A stretch of 64,000 bases of DNA from Bradyrhizobium guangxiense (GCF_004114915.1 NZ_CP022219.1:4680501-4744500); one strand, 5' to 3'; positions 31,720 to 41,434 are shown, counted from the first letter of the stretch. A program made the numbers and translations. The notes: a model not told the origin generated them from the sequence alone.

Positions 31720-32694
31720 TTACACCAGGAGCACGGTCGATCCCGTGGTCTTGCGCGCGGCAAGATCGGCATGCGCCTTAGCGGCGTCCTTCAGCGAGTA
31801 GGTCTGGTGCACTTCGATCTTGACCGCGCCGGACTTGACCACGTCGAATAGCTCGTTCGCCATCGCCACCAGATTTTCGCGCTTGGCGGCGTAGGTGAAC
31901 AGCGTCGGGCGGGTGACGTAGAGCGAGCCCTTCTGGGCCAGCAGGCCGAGATTGAGCGGCTCGACCGCGCCGGACGATTGACCGAACAGTGCGGCGACGC
32001 CGAGCGGGGCGAGGCAATCCAGCGATTTCAGGAACGTGTCCTTGCCGACGGAATCGTAGACCACGGGGACCTTCTTGCCGCCCGTGATCTCGTCGACCCG
32101 CTTCACGAAATCTTCGCGGGTGTAGATGATGACGTGATCGCAGCCATGCGCCTTGGCGAGCTTGGCCTTCTCGTCGTTGCTTACGGTGCCGATCACAGTC
32201 GCGCCGAGATGCTTGGCCCATTGGCCCAGGATCAGACCGACGCCGCCGGCCGCAGCATGCAGCAGAATGGTATCGCCGGCCTTCACCCGATAAGTCTGCC
32301 GGATCAGATATTGTGTGGTGAGCCCTTTGAGCATCATCGCCGCTGCGGTCTTGTCATCGACACCGTCAGGCAGCTTCAGCAAACGGTCCGCAGGGATCAG
32401 CCGCGCCTCGGAATAGGCCCCGAGCGGCGAGGCGCCATAAGCGACGCGATCGCCCGGCTTCAGATCGGTGACACCGGCCCCGACTTCCTCGACGACGCCG
32501 GCCGCCTCGCTGCCGAGGCCGCTCGGCAGTTGCGCCGGGTATAGCCCCGAACGGTTGTAGATGTCGACGAAGTTGAGGCCGACGGCGGTATGCCGGATGC
32601 GCGCCTCGCCCGGCCCGGGCTTGCCGACGCTGACCTCCTCCCAGACCAGGACTTCCGGACCGCCGGTCTTGTGAAAACGAATGGCATGCGTCAT
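31720..32694 (-). CDS. qor: NADPH:quinone oxidoreductase (zinc-free MDR family)
   Basis: A 324-residue medium-chain dehydrogenase/reductase. Motifs: GLNFVDIYNRSGLYP, LGSEAAGVVEEVGAGV and the nucleotide-binding AAAGGVGLILGQWAK. The zinc ligands of alcohol dehydrogenases are absent, as in quinone oxidoreductases (QorA/crystallin-zeta). It reduces quinones using NADPH in the cytoplasm. AGGGAG lies 7 nt before the ATG. The frame runs on upstream (to 33117) as antisense to the small gene at 32920 and is not used. Confidence 0.92.
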   Translation of the reverse strand: MTHAIRFHKTGGPEVLVWEEVSVGKPGPGEARIRHTAVGLNFVDIYNRSGLYPAQLPSGLGSEAAGVVEEVGAGVTDLKPGDRVAYGASPLGAYSEARLIPADRLLKLPDGVDDKTAAAMMLKGLTTQYLIRQTYRVKAGDTILLHAAAGGVGLILGQWAKHLGATVIGTVSNDEKAKLAKAHGCDHVIIYTREDFVKRVDEITGGKKVPVVYDSVGKDTFLKSLDCLAPLGVAALFGQSSGAVEPLNLGLLAQKGSLYVTRPTLFTYAAKRENLVAMANELFDVVKSGAVKIEVHQTYSLKDAAKAHADLAARKTTGSTVLLV

Positions 32695-32919
32695 GGGCGT
32701 TGCTCCCTTATCGTTGGGTGAGGATCCTAAACAGCTGGATTGGCCGCAAAAATAGGCATTCAATCCGCCCGTTACAGTACAGACACGTAACAAGAATGTC
32801 ACAGCGAGCGACAAACGTCCGCCGTTCCGTCTCCGTTCGAAAGAGTTGATGACGCGCCCGGAGCGCGCGGCAGTAGCTTCTGCGCGGGGTTTGGTGGTCG
32901 CCTGCGAAGGAGAGCCGAG

Positions 32920-33120
32920 ATGCCAGCTTATGTACAGCATCATCAGGATATCGAGATCGCGCCTGTGAATTGCCCCACCTGCATGGGGTTCCTGCCGATG
33001 TATGTGCGCGAGGTCGAGCCGCATTGGAGCCTTGCCAAGATCGACTTTGTCTACGAATGCGCCGATTGCGGCGCCGAGCTCAGACAGACCATCAGCAAGC
33101 CGGAAGTTCTGCGGCACTGA
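32920..33120 (+). CDS. Small zinc-ribbon-like protein, 66 residues
   Basis: MPAYVQHHQDIEIAPVNCPT and two Cys pairs (CPTC and CADC) about 31 residues apart suggest a single structural zinc. AAGGAGAG lies before the ATG. Short proteins of this kind are frequent in bradyrhizobia and unstudied. Divergent from qor; the MoxR gene follows about 150 bp downstream. Confidence 0.65.
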   Translation: MPAYVQHHQDIEIAPVNCPTCMGFLPMYVREVEPHWSLAKIDFVYECADCGAELRQTISKPEVLRH

Positions 33121-33268
33121 CCCAAGCGAGCGGTGATCCGCTCAAGTATTTGCGTTCAGCGGAAAAAACTTCGGCCACGCGGGTCTGATGCCTCCCAAAC
33201 GAGGCTTGTTCTTTGCCGGGAACGCAGGCAGAACAAGCCCCAAGCAAGACCTTTGGGAGCGCCCTTTC

Positions 33269-34216
33269 GTGGCTGATCAGAAGGCCTCGACCTCGATCGA
33301 GGCAGTGGAGAGCGGCCTCGCCGCACAGGGCTATATCGCGAGCCGACAGATCGCGACCGCAGTTTATTTGTCGCAGCAGATCGAGAAGCCGATCCTGGTC
33401 GAGGGTCCTGCGGGCGTCGGCAAGACCGAGCTCGCCAAGGCGATCGCGGCCTGGCGCGGCATGAAGATGATCCGCCTGCAATGCTACGAAGGCCTCGACG
33501 AGGCCAAGGCGCTCTACGAGTGGAAATACGCCAAGCAGCTTCTCTACACGCAGATCCTCAAGGACAAGCTCGGCGAAGTCTTGGGCGGTGCGCAGACGCT
33601 GCATGCCGCGCTCGACCAGTTGCACGATTTCGGCGACGTGTTCTTCTCCAAGGAGTTCGTCGAACCGCGCCCGCTGCTCCAGGCGCTGGAGCAGCCGGGC
33701 GGCTGCGTGCTGCTGATCGACGAGATCGACAAGTCGGACGCCGAGTTCGAGTCGCTGCTGCTGGAGATCCTGTCCGACTTCCAGGTCACGATCCCCGAGC
33801 TCGGCACCGTCTCGGCGATCACGCCGCCGACGGTGATCCTCACCTCCAACAGCGAACGCGACCTCGGCGACGCCCTGAAACGCCGCTGCTTGCATCTGCA
33901 TATCGGCTTCCCCGAGCAGCGGCTCGAGGAGCGCATCGTCGAAAGCCGCGTGCCCGGCATCTCGCAGACGCTGCGCCGGCAGATGGTCGGCTTCATCCAC
34001 GAGATCCGCTCGCTGGACCTGAAGAAGCTGCCCTCGGTCAGTGAGAGCATCGACTGGGCACGCGTCCTGGTGCTGCTTCAGGCCACGGAGCTCGATACCG
34101 AGATCGTCAAGGACACACTCAACGTCCTGCTGAAATACGAGGCCGATATCGAGGCGGCAGCGCCGCAGGTGACGACCTTCATTGCCAAGGCGGCGCGATC
34201 AAACGTCTTCGGTTGA
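33269..34216 (+). CDS. MoxR family AAA+ ATPase (CoxD-like)
   Basis: A 315-residue ATPase, starting at a GTG with GGAG 10 nt upstream; an ATG at 33188 is the alternative. Walker A GPAGVGKTE, Walker B LLIDEIDKSD, sensor 1 LTSNSERDLGDALKRRC. MoxR ATPases act as chaperones for metallo- or multisubunit enzymes together with VWA-domain partners. The partner overlaps its 3' end at 34213-34222. The CoxD/CoxE pair of Mo-containing CO dehydrogenase is the nearest relative; no cox structural genes are in the window. Confidence 0.88.
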   Translation: MADQKASTSIEAVESGLAAQGYIASRQIATAVYLSQQIEKPILVEGPAGVGKTELAKAIAAWRGMKMIRLQCYEGLDEAKALYEWKYAKQLLYTQILKDKLGEVLGGAQTLHAALDQLHDFGDVFFSKEFVEPRPLLQALEQPGGCVLLIDEIDKSDAEFESLLLEILSDFQVTIPELGTVSAITPPTVILTSNSERDLGDALKRRCLHLHIGFPEQRLEERIVESRVPGISQTLRRQMVGFIHEIRSLDLKKLPSVSESIDWARVLVLLQATELDTEIVKDTLNVLLKYEADIEAAAPQVTTFIAKAARSNVFG

Positions 34217-34221
34217 CGCCG

Positions 34222-35601
34222 ATGCGCGAGAACCTCCATCGCTTCTTTCGGGCGGCACGGGGCGTCGGCGTTCACGTTTCGCCCGCCGAAAGCATCGATG
34301 CAATGCGCGCGGTCGCGAAAGTCGGCATCTCCGACCGCGCCGTGCTGCGCGACGCGCTGCTGCTGACGTTGGCCAAGTCGCAGGACGAGAAGCTCGCGCT
34401 CGGCGACTGCTTCGATCTGTTCTTCAGCCAGCCGGAGCCGCGGCAGGATCAGCCTGAAGCTGCCAGCGACGGCGATGCTGGAAAGGGCGAAGATCAGCCG
34501 CCCTCCTCCGGCTCGGCGAGCGAGGCGGGGGAAGGGCAGCCTGCCGAAGGCCTGGGTCCGCTGGCGCAGATGCTATTGTCACAAGATCGCAACGCGGTCG
34601 CAGCCGCGATTGCCAGCGCCTCCGGCGCGGCCTCCCTGTCCGACATTCGCTACTCCACCCAGCGCGGCATTTTTTCCAGCCGTATCCTCGATGCCATGGG
34701 CCTCCAGCGGCTGCGAGACGATCTCGACCAGCTCACCGCGGCCAATCCCGCGCTGGCCGAGCGCCTGCGCGCTGCGCTCGACGCCTTGCGCGAAGCCGTG
34801 CGCGAGACGGTCTCGCAGGGGCTTGCCCTCTACGCCCGCGAGGAGGCCGAAAATCTCCGCAACGAGATCTTGCGCAACGCGCCGCTTGCCCGCATCGAGC
34901 GGCGCCAGGTCGCCGAGATGCGCGCGCTCATCCGCCAGATCGCGCGCCGCCTGCGCGAGCGCTATTCCAAGCCGCGCAAGCGCCAGCGCCGTGGCCATCT
35001 CGACGTCCGCCGCACGCTGCGCCGCAATGCGGCCTGGGGCGGCGTGCCTTTCCTCACGGCATGGAAGCGCAAGCATCGCGACCGGCCGAAAATCGTGGCG
35101 CTATGCGACGTCTCCGGGTCGGTCGCCCAAGTCTCCGATTTCTTCCTACTCCTGATCCATTCGTTGCACGAAGTGGTCGATGGCGTCCGCTCCTTTGCCT
35201 TCTCCTCGCACCTGATCGAGGTCAGCGACATCCTGGAGGCTAAATCGCCGGAAGAGGCAATGGCCGAGATCATGTCCAAGGTCGGCTTCGGTTCGTCCGA
35301 CTACGGCTCGTCGCTGGGCGATTTCGAGAAGGACTTCATGGGCGCGCTGACGCCGCAGACCACGGTGATCGTGCTCGGCGATGCCCGCAGCAACAATCTC
35401 GACCCGCGCGCGGACATCTTGCGCCGCATCTCGGAACGCTCGAAGCGGCTGGTCTGGCTCAATCCCGAAGGACGGCTGGCCTGGGGCTTTGGCGATTCCG
35501 AGATGCCGCGTTACGGCACCTTCTGCACCGTCGTGCGCCAATGCGCCACCGCACAACAGCTCGAGCGCGCCGTGTCGGATATCGTGGCGACCTACCAGTA
35601 G
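34222..35601 (+). CDS. VWA domain protein, CoxE-like
   Basis: A 459-residue protein. The N-terminal helical part (FFRAARGVGVHVSPAESIDA) leads to an acidic disordered linker (about 75-120) and a C-terminal von Willebrand A domain with an intact MIDAS: CDVSGSV, plus VIVLGDARSNN. This is the CoxE family layout (about 400 residues). It partners the MoxR ATPase just upstream; a TTG at 34213 overlapping the MoxR stop could also be the start. The target complex is unknown. Confidence 0.88.
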   Translation: MRENLHRFFRAARGVGVHVSPAESIDAMRAVAKVGISDRAVLRDALLLTLAKSQDEKLALGDCFDLFFSQPEPRQDQPEAASDGDAGKGEDQPPSSGSASEAGEGQPAEGLGPLAQMLLSQDRNAVAAAIASASGAASLSDIRYSTQRGIFSSRILDAMGLQRLRDDLDQLTAANPALAERLRAALDALREAVRETVSQGLALYAREEAENLRNEILRNAPLARIERRQVAEMRALIRQIARRLRERYSKPRKRQRRGHLDVRRTLRRNAAWGGVPFLTAWKRKHRDRPKIVALCDVSGSVAQVSDFFLLLIHSLHEVVDGVRSFAFSSHLIEVSDILEAKSPEEAMAEIMSKVGFGSSDYGSSLGDFEKDFMGALTPQTTVIVLGDARSNNLDPRADILRRISERSKRLVWLNPEGRLAWGFGDSEMPRYGTFCTVVRQCATAQQLERAVSDIVATYQ

Positions 35602-35620
35602 GTCTCACTCACCGCCAACG

Positions 35621-35803
35621 TCAGTTTCGCGCACGCTCCGCTTCGCCGAGGTTACACTCCCGGAAGTGATAGGCAATTTCGTCGAGCGCCCGCTGCTCCC
35701 ATTCCTCGGCTTGCGCGAGCCAGAAACCCCGGCGCTCGGAATCGAACGCCGCACGCTCCCGACACAGGGATTCCTGACTGCGAATTTCAACCAGCCTGTT
35801 CAT
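35621..35803 (-). CDS. Small hypothetical protein, 60 residues
   Basis: MNRLVEIRSQESLCRERAAF then FWLAQAEEWEQRALDEIAYH. Charged and helical. GGAG lies 10 nt before the ATG, and the pattern QESLCRERA...FWLAxAExW is one I associate with bradyrhizobial small proteins. The frame upstream is not coding-like. Convergent with the VWA gene. Confidence 0.65.
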   Translation of the reverse strand: MNRLVEIRSQESLCRERAAFDSERRGFWLAQAEEWEQRALDEIAYHFRECNLGEAERARN

Positions 35804-36152
35804 GCACTCCACTCCTGCCGCGTGAAGTCTTCCCCGGAAACCAACGTAACAGACTCCCGGATTGCTCGCCTCATGATTTCTGTGCATATCGCGACGCATT
35901 ATGGGACAGCGATGCTTCCCGTGCACTGCGGTAACTCGCAGCGCAACATCAATGGCAGATCATCAATTGTTGATCGGGGCGCTGGTCGATATTCGTGATG
36001 AAACGACCGACTTCCTGTCTCGAAATGAAGTGCGGCAATTTGTGAAGAGACGTTCTAAGCAGCTCACCGGATTCCCGACTCATTGTCGTCGCATGGTCTT
36101 CATGCAGCGTCGCTAACAGAGGCGCGGGAATGGAACTATCGCTTGAGGCACT

Positions 36153-36374
36153 ATGAGCAGCGACGTCGACTTCGATCTTTCGCCAGACCAATGGGAAGCC
36201 TTGCGCACCCTTCGTAAACCGACATCGAACGGTCGCCTCTCGAAGGCCTATCTGATTGACAGCCTCGTCAAGCTCGACCTCGTTGTGATCAATGACGGCG
36301 TGCCAGCGATGACGCCGACAGGGCGCAGAGTTCTCGTGCGCGGCTCATGCCGGTTGCTCGACCTTGTGGCATGA
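36153..36374 (+). CDS. Small hypothetical winged-helix-like protein, 73 residues
   Basis: MSSDVDFDLSPDQWEALRTL followed by LSKAYLIDSLVKLDLVVIND and TPTGRRVLVRG. The helix-turn-strand order with TPTGRRVL resembles the end of small winged-helix domains, where a wing follows recognition helix and strand. The ribosome site is modest (TTGAGG). A weak short frame on either strand at 35950-36190 was not called. Function unknown. Confidence 0.6.
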   Translation: MSSDVDFDLSPDQWEALRTLRKPTSNGRLSKAYLIDSLVKLDLVVINDGVPAMTPTGRRVLVRGSCRLLDLVA

Positions 36375-36586
36375 TAAGCAGACATGACGACGAACGGCGG
36401 TCGATACACCGTGGGGCGCTGAATCGAGGATCAGCCTTCGGGCCCGGATGAGAGCGACGTCCAGGGCATCCCCGAACACCGCGTCCGGTCCCCAGCACGT
36501 TCGGCGCCTTGGGGATTGCCGCGACATTCTGGCACAGTAGTTGCTCCTCCTATGGCGTCCAAGACGCGTCAAACGGGGAGCCCGTC

Positions 36587-37906
36587 ATGTCCACCATCAC
36601 CGCAGCACCCGCGGCCGAGCCAAAGCCGCTCTACACCTCGCTGTTCGTCCAGGTTCTTGCCGCACTGGTGCTTGGCGTCATCTTGGGAATGGCGGTCCCG
36701 GACTTCGCCATCGGGCTCAAGATCCTGAGCGACGCCTTCCTCAAGCTGATCTCCATGATCGTGGCACCGATCGTGTTCTGCGTCGTCGTGCACGGCATCG
36801 CCGGTGCCGGCGACCTCAAGAAGGTCGGCCGGGTCGGCGTCAAGGCGCTGGTCTATTTCGAGGTCATGACGACGGTCGCCCTCGTGGTCGGCCTGCTGCT
36901 CGCCTATCTCTTCGGCCCCGGCCACGGCATGAACATCGATCCCTCGACGCTCGATGCCAAGGCGCTCAACACCTATGCCGATAATGCCCACAAACTGTCC
37001 GGTGGCGGGATCGGCGCCTTTCTGATGAACGTGATCCCGACCACCTCGTTCGATGCACTGTCGCGCAACGACGTGCTCCAGGTGCTGTTCTTCGCCGTGC
37101 TGTTCGGCGTCGGCCTTGCGCTCGTCGGCGGTGAGAAGGGGGCACTCGTCACCTCCATCATCGATGCGGCCTCCACCGTACTGTTCCGCGTGATGGGCCT
37201 GATTGTCCGCGTCGCCCCGCTCGGCGTGCTCGGCGCGGTTGCCTACACCGTCGGCAAATATGGTGTCGGCTCGCTGAAGCAGCTCGTCTCGCTGGTGATG
37301 CTGTTCTACGTGTCGGTGGGCATTTTCGTGCTCGGCGTGCTCGGCGGCGTGATGTCGCTTGCCGGAATCAACATCCTCAAGTTTCTCGCCTACCTCCGCG
37401 AGGAGCTGACCATCGTGCTCGCAACCGCATCGTCCGACGCCGTGCTGCCCCAGATCATGAAGAAGCTGGAGCGCATGGGCGTGAAGGATTCGGTCGTCGG
37501 CCTCGTGATCCCGACCGGCTATTCCTTCAACCTCGACGCCTTCTCGATCTATTTGACGCTTGCCCTCGTGTTCATCGCGCAGGCAACCAACACGCCGCTC
37601 TCGTTTGGCGATCTTCTGCTGGTGCTCGGCGTCTCCCTGATCACGTCAAAGGGCGCGCATGGCGTGCCCGGGTCGGCCATCGTGATCCTGGCAGCGACGC
37701 TCAATGCAGTACCGAGCATTCCCGCGATCGGCCTCGTACTGGTGCTGTCGGTCGACTGGTTCATCGGCATGGCCCGCGCGCTCGGCAATCTCGTTGGAAA
37801 CTGCGTCGCAACGGTCGTGGTGGCGGCCTGGGAAGGCGACCTCGACCGCACCAAGGCGGCCAGGGCGCTCGAAGGCGGTGAACTGGTGGACGTGACCGCC
37901 GGATAG
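36587..37906 (+). CDS. dctA: C4-dicarboxylate transporter DctA
   Basis: A 439-residue DAACS-family symporter with about eight membrane helices and two re-entrant loops. Motifs include SMIVAPIVFCVVVHGIA, ASSDAVLPQIMKKLERMG, VIPTGYSFNLDAFSIYLTLA and SKGAHGVPGSAIVILAATL. It imports succinate, fumarate and malate with protons or sodium, the carbon sources rhizobia use in nodules. GGGGAG lies 8 nt before the ATG; the extended frame upstream is discarded. No dctB/dctD regulators are visible beside it. Confidence 0.95.
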   Translation: MSTITAAPAAEPKPLYTSLFVQVLAALVLGVILGMAVPDFAIGLKILSDAFLKLISMIVAPIVFCVVVHGIAGAGDLKKVGRVGVKALVYFEVMTTVALVVGLLLAYLFGPGHGMNIDPSTLDAKALNTYADNAHKLSGGGIGAFLMNVIPTTSFDALSRNDVLQVLFFAVLFGVGLALVGGEKGALVTSIIDAASTVLFRVMGLIVRVAPLGVLGAVAYTVGKYGVGSLKQLVSLVMLFYVSVGIFVLGVLGGVMSLAGINILKFLAYLREELTIVLATASSDAVLPQIMKKLERMGVKDSVVGLVIPTGYSFNLDAFSIYLTLALVFIAQATNTPLSFGDLLLVLGVSLITSKGAHGVPGSAIVILAATLNAVPSIPAIGLVLVLSVDWFIGMARALGNLVGNCVATVVVAAWEGDLDRTKAARALEGGELVDVTAG

Positions 37907-37916
37907 CGTGCGCGGG

Positions 37917-39290
37917 TCAGTCACTCCACTGCAGGAGTGGCGTTCCATACGCCCTGCTCCAGACCGACAGGAAGCGCGGAAACCAGGAGTGGGCCACCGC
38001 GCCCTTATAAGCCCAGGTGCGGTATTTAAGGCCCTGCTCCGAGATCAACTCCTGATATCCGCCGTGGAGCTCGGTCGCGGTCCGAATGTCCTTCAATATT
38101 CCCTGGGCGCAGGAACGGTAGGTATCGCTCCCCGAGAATTCGTCATAATCCAGCATGCGATCCGCAAATTCGACGTTGAACGTCGGCCAGGAGGAACGTC
38201 CCTGGTAGGCCGGCGCCGCGATCTTGTGGATCATCTTGTTTTGCGGATTATCCGCGGACACCAGGAAGTGAAACGTAGAGGGGATGCGAAAGCGCGGCTC
38301 CGCGATGATCAGATCCGCCGTGGCGGCGAACAACGCCCGCTCGTTCGCATCGCTCAGGTCCCAGAAGCCGCGATGCACGCTGACGAAATCGAGCGCGACC
38401 GAGGAGGCCGGCGGGCCCTCCGGACCATCCAGGGAATGCCTGATGTACCCGTGCCTGCCGAACAGATGGAGCAGATCCTTCTTGTATTGTGCAAGGTCGC
38501 GCCCGAGCAGCCGCTTCAGCTGGTTCTCTTCGACGATTCCAAGCTGCACGCTCCAGGCGAAGGTCGTATGGACGCAGGCATTGGTCACGAAACGCCGGCG
38601 CTCGGCGCGGGTATCCGTTGCAGCGGAACGAGGGCGACGGGCATCACAGAGCAAATAGGAGGCGCCGTCGTGGTCGAACGGCTCGAGCTCGCTTGCGAGC
38701 CGCAGGATCGCACGCTTCAGGTCTCCGCCGTATTCGCTCAGCAGCAGGCGGCCGGCATGCGCGCATTGTGACATCGCCAGATAGGACGGCGCCTTCTGTT
38801 CGGCGAGGATCATCTGCTGCAGGCCGGCCAGAATGCCGAGCAGTGTATCCGACGGGCGCGAGAAGTAATTCACGCCGAGATATCGACCGCGCCCTGCCGG
38901 GACGATGGTCGTCGTGACGACGTCGGCGCGAACCGCCTCCAGCAACAAACGGATGCTCCTGTCGAGCAGCCGCGCCCGCCGCACCGCATCCTGCGCATCC
39001 ATGATGGTTTCGGGGTCGAGAACATCAGGGTAGAACCAGGCGAAATCGCGCGGGTAATAGGCGGACGCGTGCGGCGCGCCCGTGACGAGGAAGGCCTCGG
39101 TCAGCGAAAAGGCGCTGTCCATCGAATGCCGGTAAAGGTCCGCGATGGTCGACAACGAATGATGCGATCTTCGCAGGAAACGATCCCCGAGAAAATTGAC
39201 CGCCTGGAGGGCGTTGGCGAAGAACGTCGCAGCCACGCCTTGGTAGAATCGGTTGCCGCGATCTGAGGACAACGGGATATCGCTATTCAT
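37917..39290 (-). CDS. Hypothetical alpha/alpha-toroid-like protein, possibly glycoside hydrolase-related
   Basis: A 457-residue soluble protein without signal peptide. Aromatic and acidic clusters are spaced through the chain: YYPRDFAWFYPDVL, LGVNYFSRPSDTLLGILAGL, ASYLLCDARRPRSAA, DFVSVHRGFWDLSD and a C-terminal GGYQELISEQGLKYRTWAYK then GAVAHSWFPRFLSVW. The pattern of helices ending in aromatic/acid motifs recalls six-hairpin glycosidases, but no family could be named. It converges on dctA with 10 bp between stops. Upstream lies the allantoate amidohydrolase gene on the same strand. Confidence 0.6.
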   Translation of the reverse strand: MNSDIPLSSDRGNRFYQGVAATFFANALQAVNFLGDRFLRRSHHSLSTIADLYRHSMDSAFSLTEAFLVTGAPHASAYYPRDFAWFYPDVLDPETIMDAQDAVRRARLLDRSIRLLLEAVRADVVTTTIVPAGRGRYLGVNYFSRPSDTLLGILAGLQQMILAEQKAPSYLAMSQCAHAGRLLLSEYGGDLKRAILRLASELEPFDHDGASYLLCDARRPRSAATDTRAERRRFVTNACVHTTFAWSVQLGIVEENQLKRLLGRDLAQYKKDLLHLFGRHGYIRHSLDGPEGPPASSVALDFVSVHRGFWDLSDANERALFAATADLIIAEPRFRIPSTFHFLVSADNPQNKMIHKIAAPAYQGRSSWPTFNVEFADRMLDYDEFSGSDTYRSCAQGILKDIRTATELHGGYQELISEQGLKYRTWAYKGAVAHSWFPRFLSVWSRAYGTPLLQWSD

Positions 39291-39383
39291 ATGCGGGCTA
39301 GAATCACTCCGATGGTACGGCCACCATCCGAACCTTGCCTGATTCGTATTTCTTCCAGATGACTTGCCGGCCTCCGGCGGGCA

Positions 39384-40658
39384 TCAACCTGCCCCGGCCG
39401 ATCCTTCCCGCGGCCTGAAATTCTCGATCACCCGCAGCAGCACCCGCGCGCCGGCGTCGACATCGGCCGGCTCCACATGCTCGTCCGGGTGATGGCTGAT
39501 GCCGCCGCGGCAGCGGACGAAGATCATGCCGATATCGGCGATGTCGACCATCGCCATGCCGTCGTGCCCTGCCCCGCTCGGCAGCTTGAACACAGAAAAG
39601 CCCTCCGCAGCGATCGCCTCGCCGACCTGGTCCTTGAGCCATTGCGCGCAAGGTACGGTACGGTTCTCGTGGGTCACGTCAAGCTGAAGGGCAAGCTGCC
39701 GGCGCTTGGCGATCGCCTCGATCTGGCGGACGACATCGGCCACCGCCCGCTTGCGGTGCAGGTCGGTCGGCGCGCGAATGTCGATGGTGAACGACACCTC
39801 CCCCGGAATGACGTTGGTCGCGCCGGGCCGCGCCTCGATGTAGCCGACGGTGCCGACCAGGCCGGCCACGTCGGTGCGGCAGAACTGCTCGATCGCCCCG
39901 ATGCATTCGGCAGCGCCGGCGAGCGCGTCACGGCGCAGCGCCATGGGTACGGTGCCGGCATGTCCCGCCATGCCGGTCAGCCGCGCGGCGAGCCGCGTAG
40001 CGCCGGCGATCGCGGTGACGACCCCCACGGGCAGATCCTGCGCTTCCAGCACCGGCCCCTGCTCGATATGCAATTCGAGATAGGCAAGCAGCTCACACCG
40101 CGCCCGCGCGGCCGCGCCGATACGATCGGGGTTGAGGCCGAACTGCACGAGCGCATCGCGCATCGACACGCCATCGCGGTCACGCGCATTCAGGACGCTC
40201 TCGTCGAATGTACCGGCCACCGCACGGCTGCCGAGCAAGGTCGAAGCGAAACGCACCCCCTCCTCGTCGGCAAAGCCCACGACTTCGATCGCAAACGGCA
40301 GGCGCTTGCCGCGGCGATTGAGGTCGGCGATGCAAGCGATCGCCGTGATCACGCCCAGCGGTCCATCCCATTTGCCGGCATTGCGCACCGTGTCGTAGTG
40401 CGAGCCGAGCATCAGGCAGGGCGAGCCCGGCCGCTCGCCTTCGTAACGGCCGCAGACATTGCCGATCGCGTCGAGATGAGCGCTCATGCCGGCTTCGCGC
40501 ATCCAGCTCAGGATGAGGTCCGCCGCCTCGCGCAACGCCTGGGTGAGATAGACGCGGGTGAGGTTGCCGCTTCCTTCCGAGATGGCAGCCAGATCGTCAA
40601 TCCGGCGCACGATCTCTTCGCCGAATGAAGCATTTTGAACGGCGTTGGCGGCCGCCAT
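39384..40658 (-). CDS. allC: M20 family Zn amidohydrolase, allantoate amidohydrolase-like
   Basis: A 424-residue peptidase M20-like enzyme of the allantoate amidohydrolase/beta-ureidopropionase/N-carbamoylase group. Dinuclear site motifs are present: GSHYDTV, GFADEEGVRF, LELHIEQGPVLE, GAGHDGMAM and GISHHPDEH. The substrate could be allantoate, an N-carbamoyl amino acid or ureidoglycolate. Allantoate is favoured by the PuuE-type allantoinase and purine genes in the same region. It acts in the cytoplasm, releasing ammonia and CO2. It is divergent from the deaminase at 40949. Confidence 0.85.
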   Translation of the reverse strand: MAAANAVQNASFGEEIVRRIDDLAAISEGSGNLTRVYLTQALREAADLILSWMREAGMSAHLDAIGNVCGRYEGERPGSPCLMLGSHYDTVRNAGKWDGPLGVITAIACIADLNRRGKRLPFAIEVVGFADEEGVRFASTLLGSRAVAGTFDESVLNARDRDGVSMRDALVQFGLNPDRIGAAARARCELLAYLELHIEQGPVLEAQDLPVGVVTAIAGATRLAARLTGMAGHAGTVPMALRRDALAGAAECIGAIEQFCRTDVAGLVGTVGYIEARPGATNVIPGEVSFTIDIRAPTDLHRKRAVADVVRQIEAIAKRRQLALQLDVTHENRTVPCAQWLKDQVGEAIAAEGFSVFKLPSGAGHDGMAMVDIADIGMIFVRCRGGISHHPDEHVEPADVDAGARVLLRVIENFRPREGSAGAG

Positions 40659-40815
40659 CTCGATGAGCTCTCTCTTCTCTGAACCGTCTCCGGACCGCAG
40701 CAGCCGCTGTCCTCATCACGCTCGGGCACGGTCGACACGATTTTGTCCGGCATTTCTTCTTATCAGGAACGGATATGCCTCGCATATTCAATATTTCCAA
40801 TCGGCGATCCGGAAA

Positions 40816-40935
40816 ATGCGTTCGGCGAGAACTTCGGACCAGCCGGTGGTGATGCTCAAGGGCGAATTCGTGTATGAAGCATGGGCGTGCGCGCGCGACC
40901 TCGCCATGGTCGGCCGGCGCGTGGTGGAACACTGA
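40816..40935 (+). CDS. Possible very small protein, 39 residues
   Basis: MRSARTSDQPVVMLKGEFVY followed by EAWACARDLAMVGRRVVEH. GGA lies just before the ATG, and the stop is 13 bp before the deaminase start. It may be a leader or a gene remnant; evidence is thin. Confidence 0.3.
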   Translation: MRSARTSDQPVVMLKGEFVYEAWACARDLAMVGRRVVEH

Positions 40936-40948
40936 CCGTGGAGGGTTG

Positions 40949-41434
40949 ATGACCGGCGCATCCGAACGGGACGAACACTTTCTGCGCCTGTCCTTCGGTG
41001 TCCCCCGCCGCTCCCTCACCCACGGCAATCATCCGTTCGGCTGTATCGTCGTCGATGCGGGCGGCAAGGTGCTGATCGAGGCCGAGAACGGCTACATGCC
41101 CGATCGCGACGGCACCGCACATGCCGAGCGCCTCGCGGCAACCCAGGCCTGCCGCACGCTCAGCCGCGACGTGCTGGCGACAGCCACGCTCTATTCCTCG
41201 GCTGAGCCCTGCGCGATGTGCGCTGGCGCGATCTACTGGGCCGGCATCGGCCGCGTCGTCTATGGCCTCAGCGAGCATCGCCTGCGCGGCCTCACCGGCG
41301 ACCATCCGGAGAATCCCACCCTCGACCTGCCGTGCCGCGAGGTCTTTGCCAGCGGCCAGCGGCCAACCGAAATCGTTGGCCCGCTGCTCGAGGACGAAGC
41401 CGAGGCGCTACACGACGGCGTATGGACGAAGTAG
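40949..41434 (+). CDS. Nucleoside deaminase, guanine deaminase-like
   Basis: A 161-residue cytidine/deoxycytidylate-deaminase-fold enzyme. Zinc motifs are HAE (in GTAHAERLAATQ) and PCAMC (in SSAEPCAMCAGAIYWAG). It resembles the GuaD/TadA branch. GGAGG lies 5 nt before the ATG. Bacterial GuaD of this fold makes xanthine from guanine; TadA would instead edit tRNA. Purine-degradation neighbours favour guanine or a related base. It is divergent from the allantoate amidohydrolase. Confidence 0.8.
   Translation: MTGASERDEHFLRLSFGVPRRSLTHGNHPFGCIVVDAGGKVLIEAENGYMPDRDGTAHAERLAATQACRTLSRDVLATATLYSSAEPCAMCAGAIYWAGIGRVVYGLSEHRLRGLTGDHPENPTLDLPCREVFASGQRPTEIVGPLLEDEAEALHDGVWTK

Noticed and set aside
35950..36191. 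Short frames on both strands
   Set aside because: Two overlapping candidates of 44-54 codons, neither with a clear ribosome site or conserved pattern.
39477..40628. 383-codon plus-strand frame
   Set aside because: Shadow of the M20 amidohydrolase, whose metal motifs are clear on the other strand.
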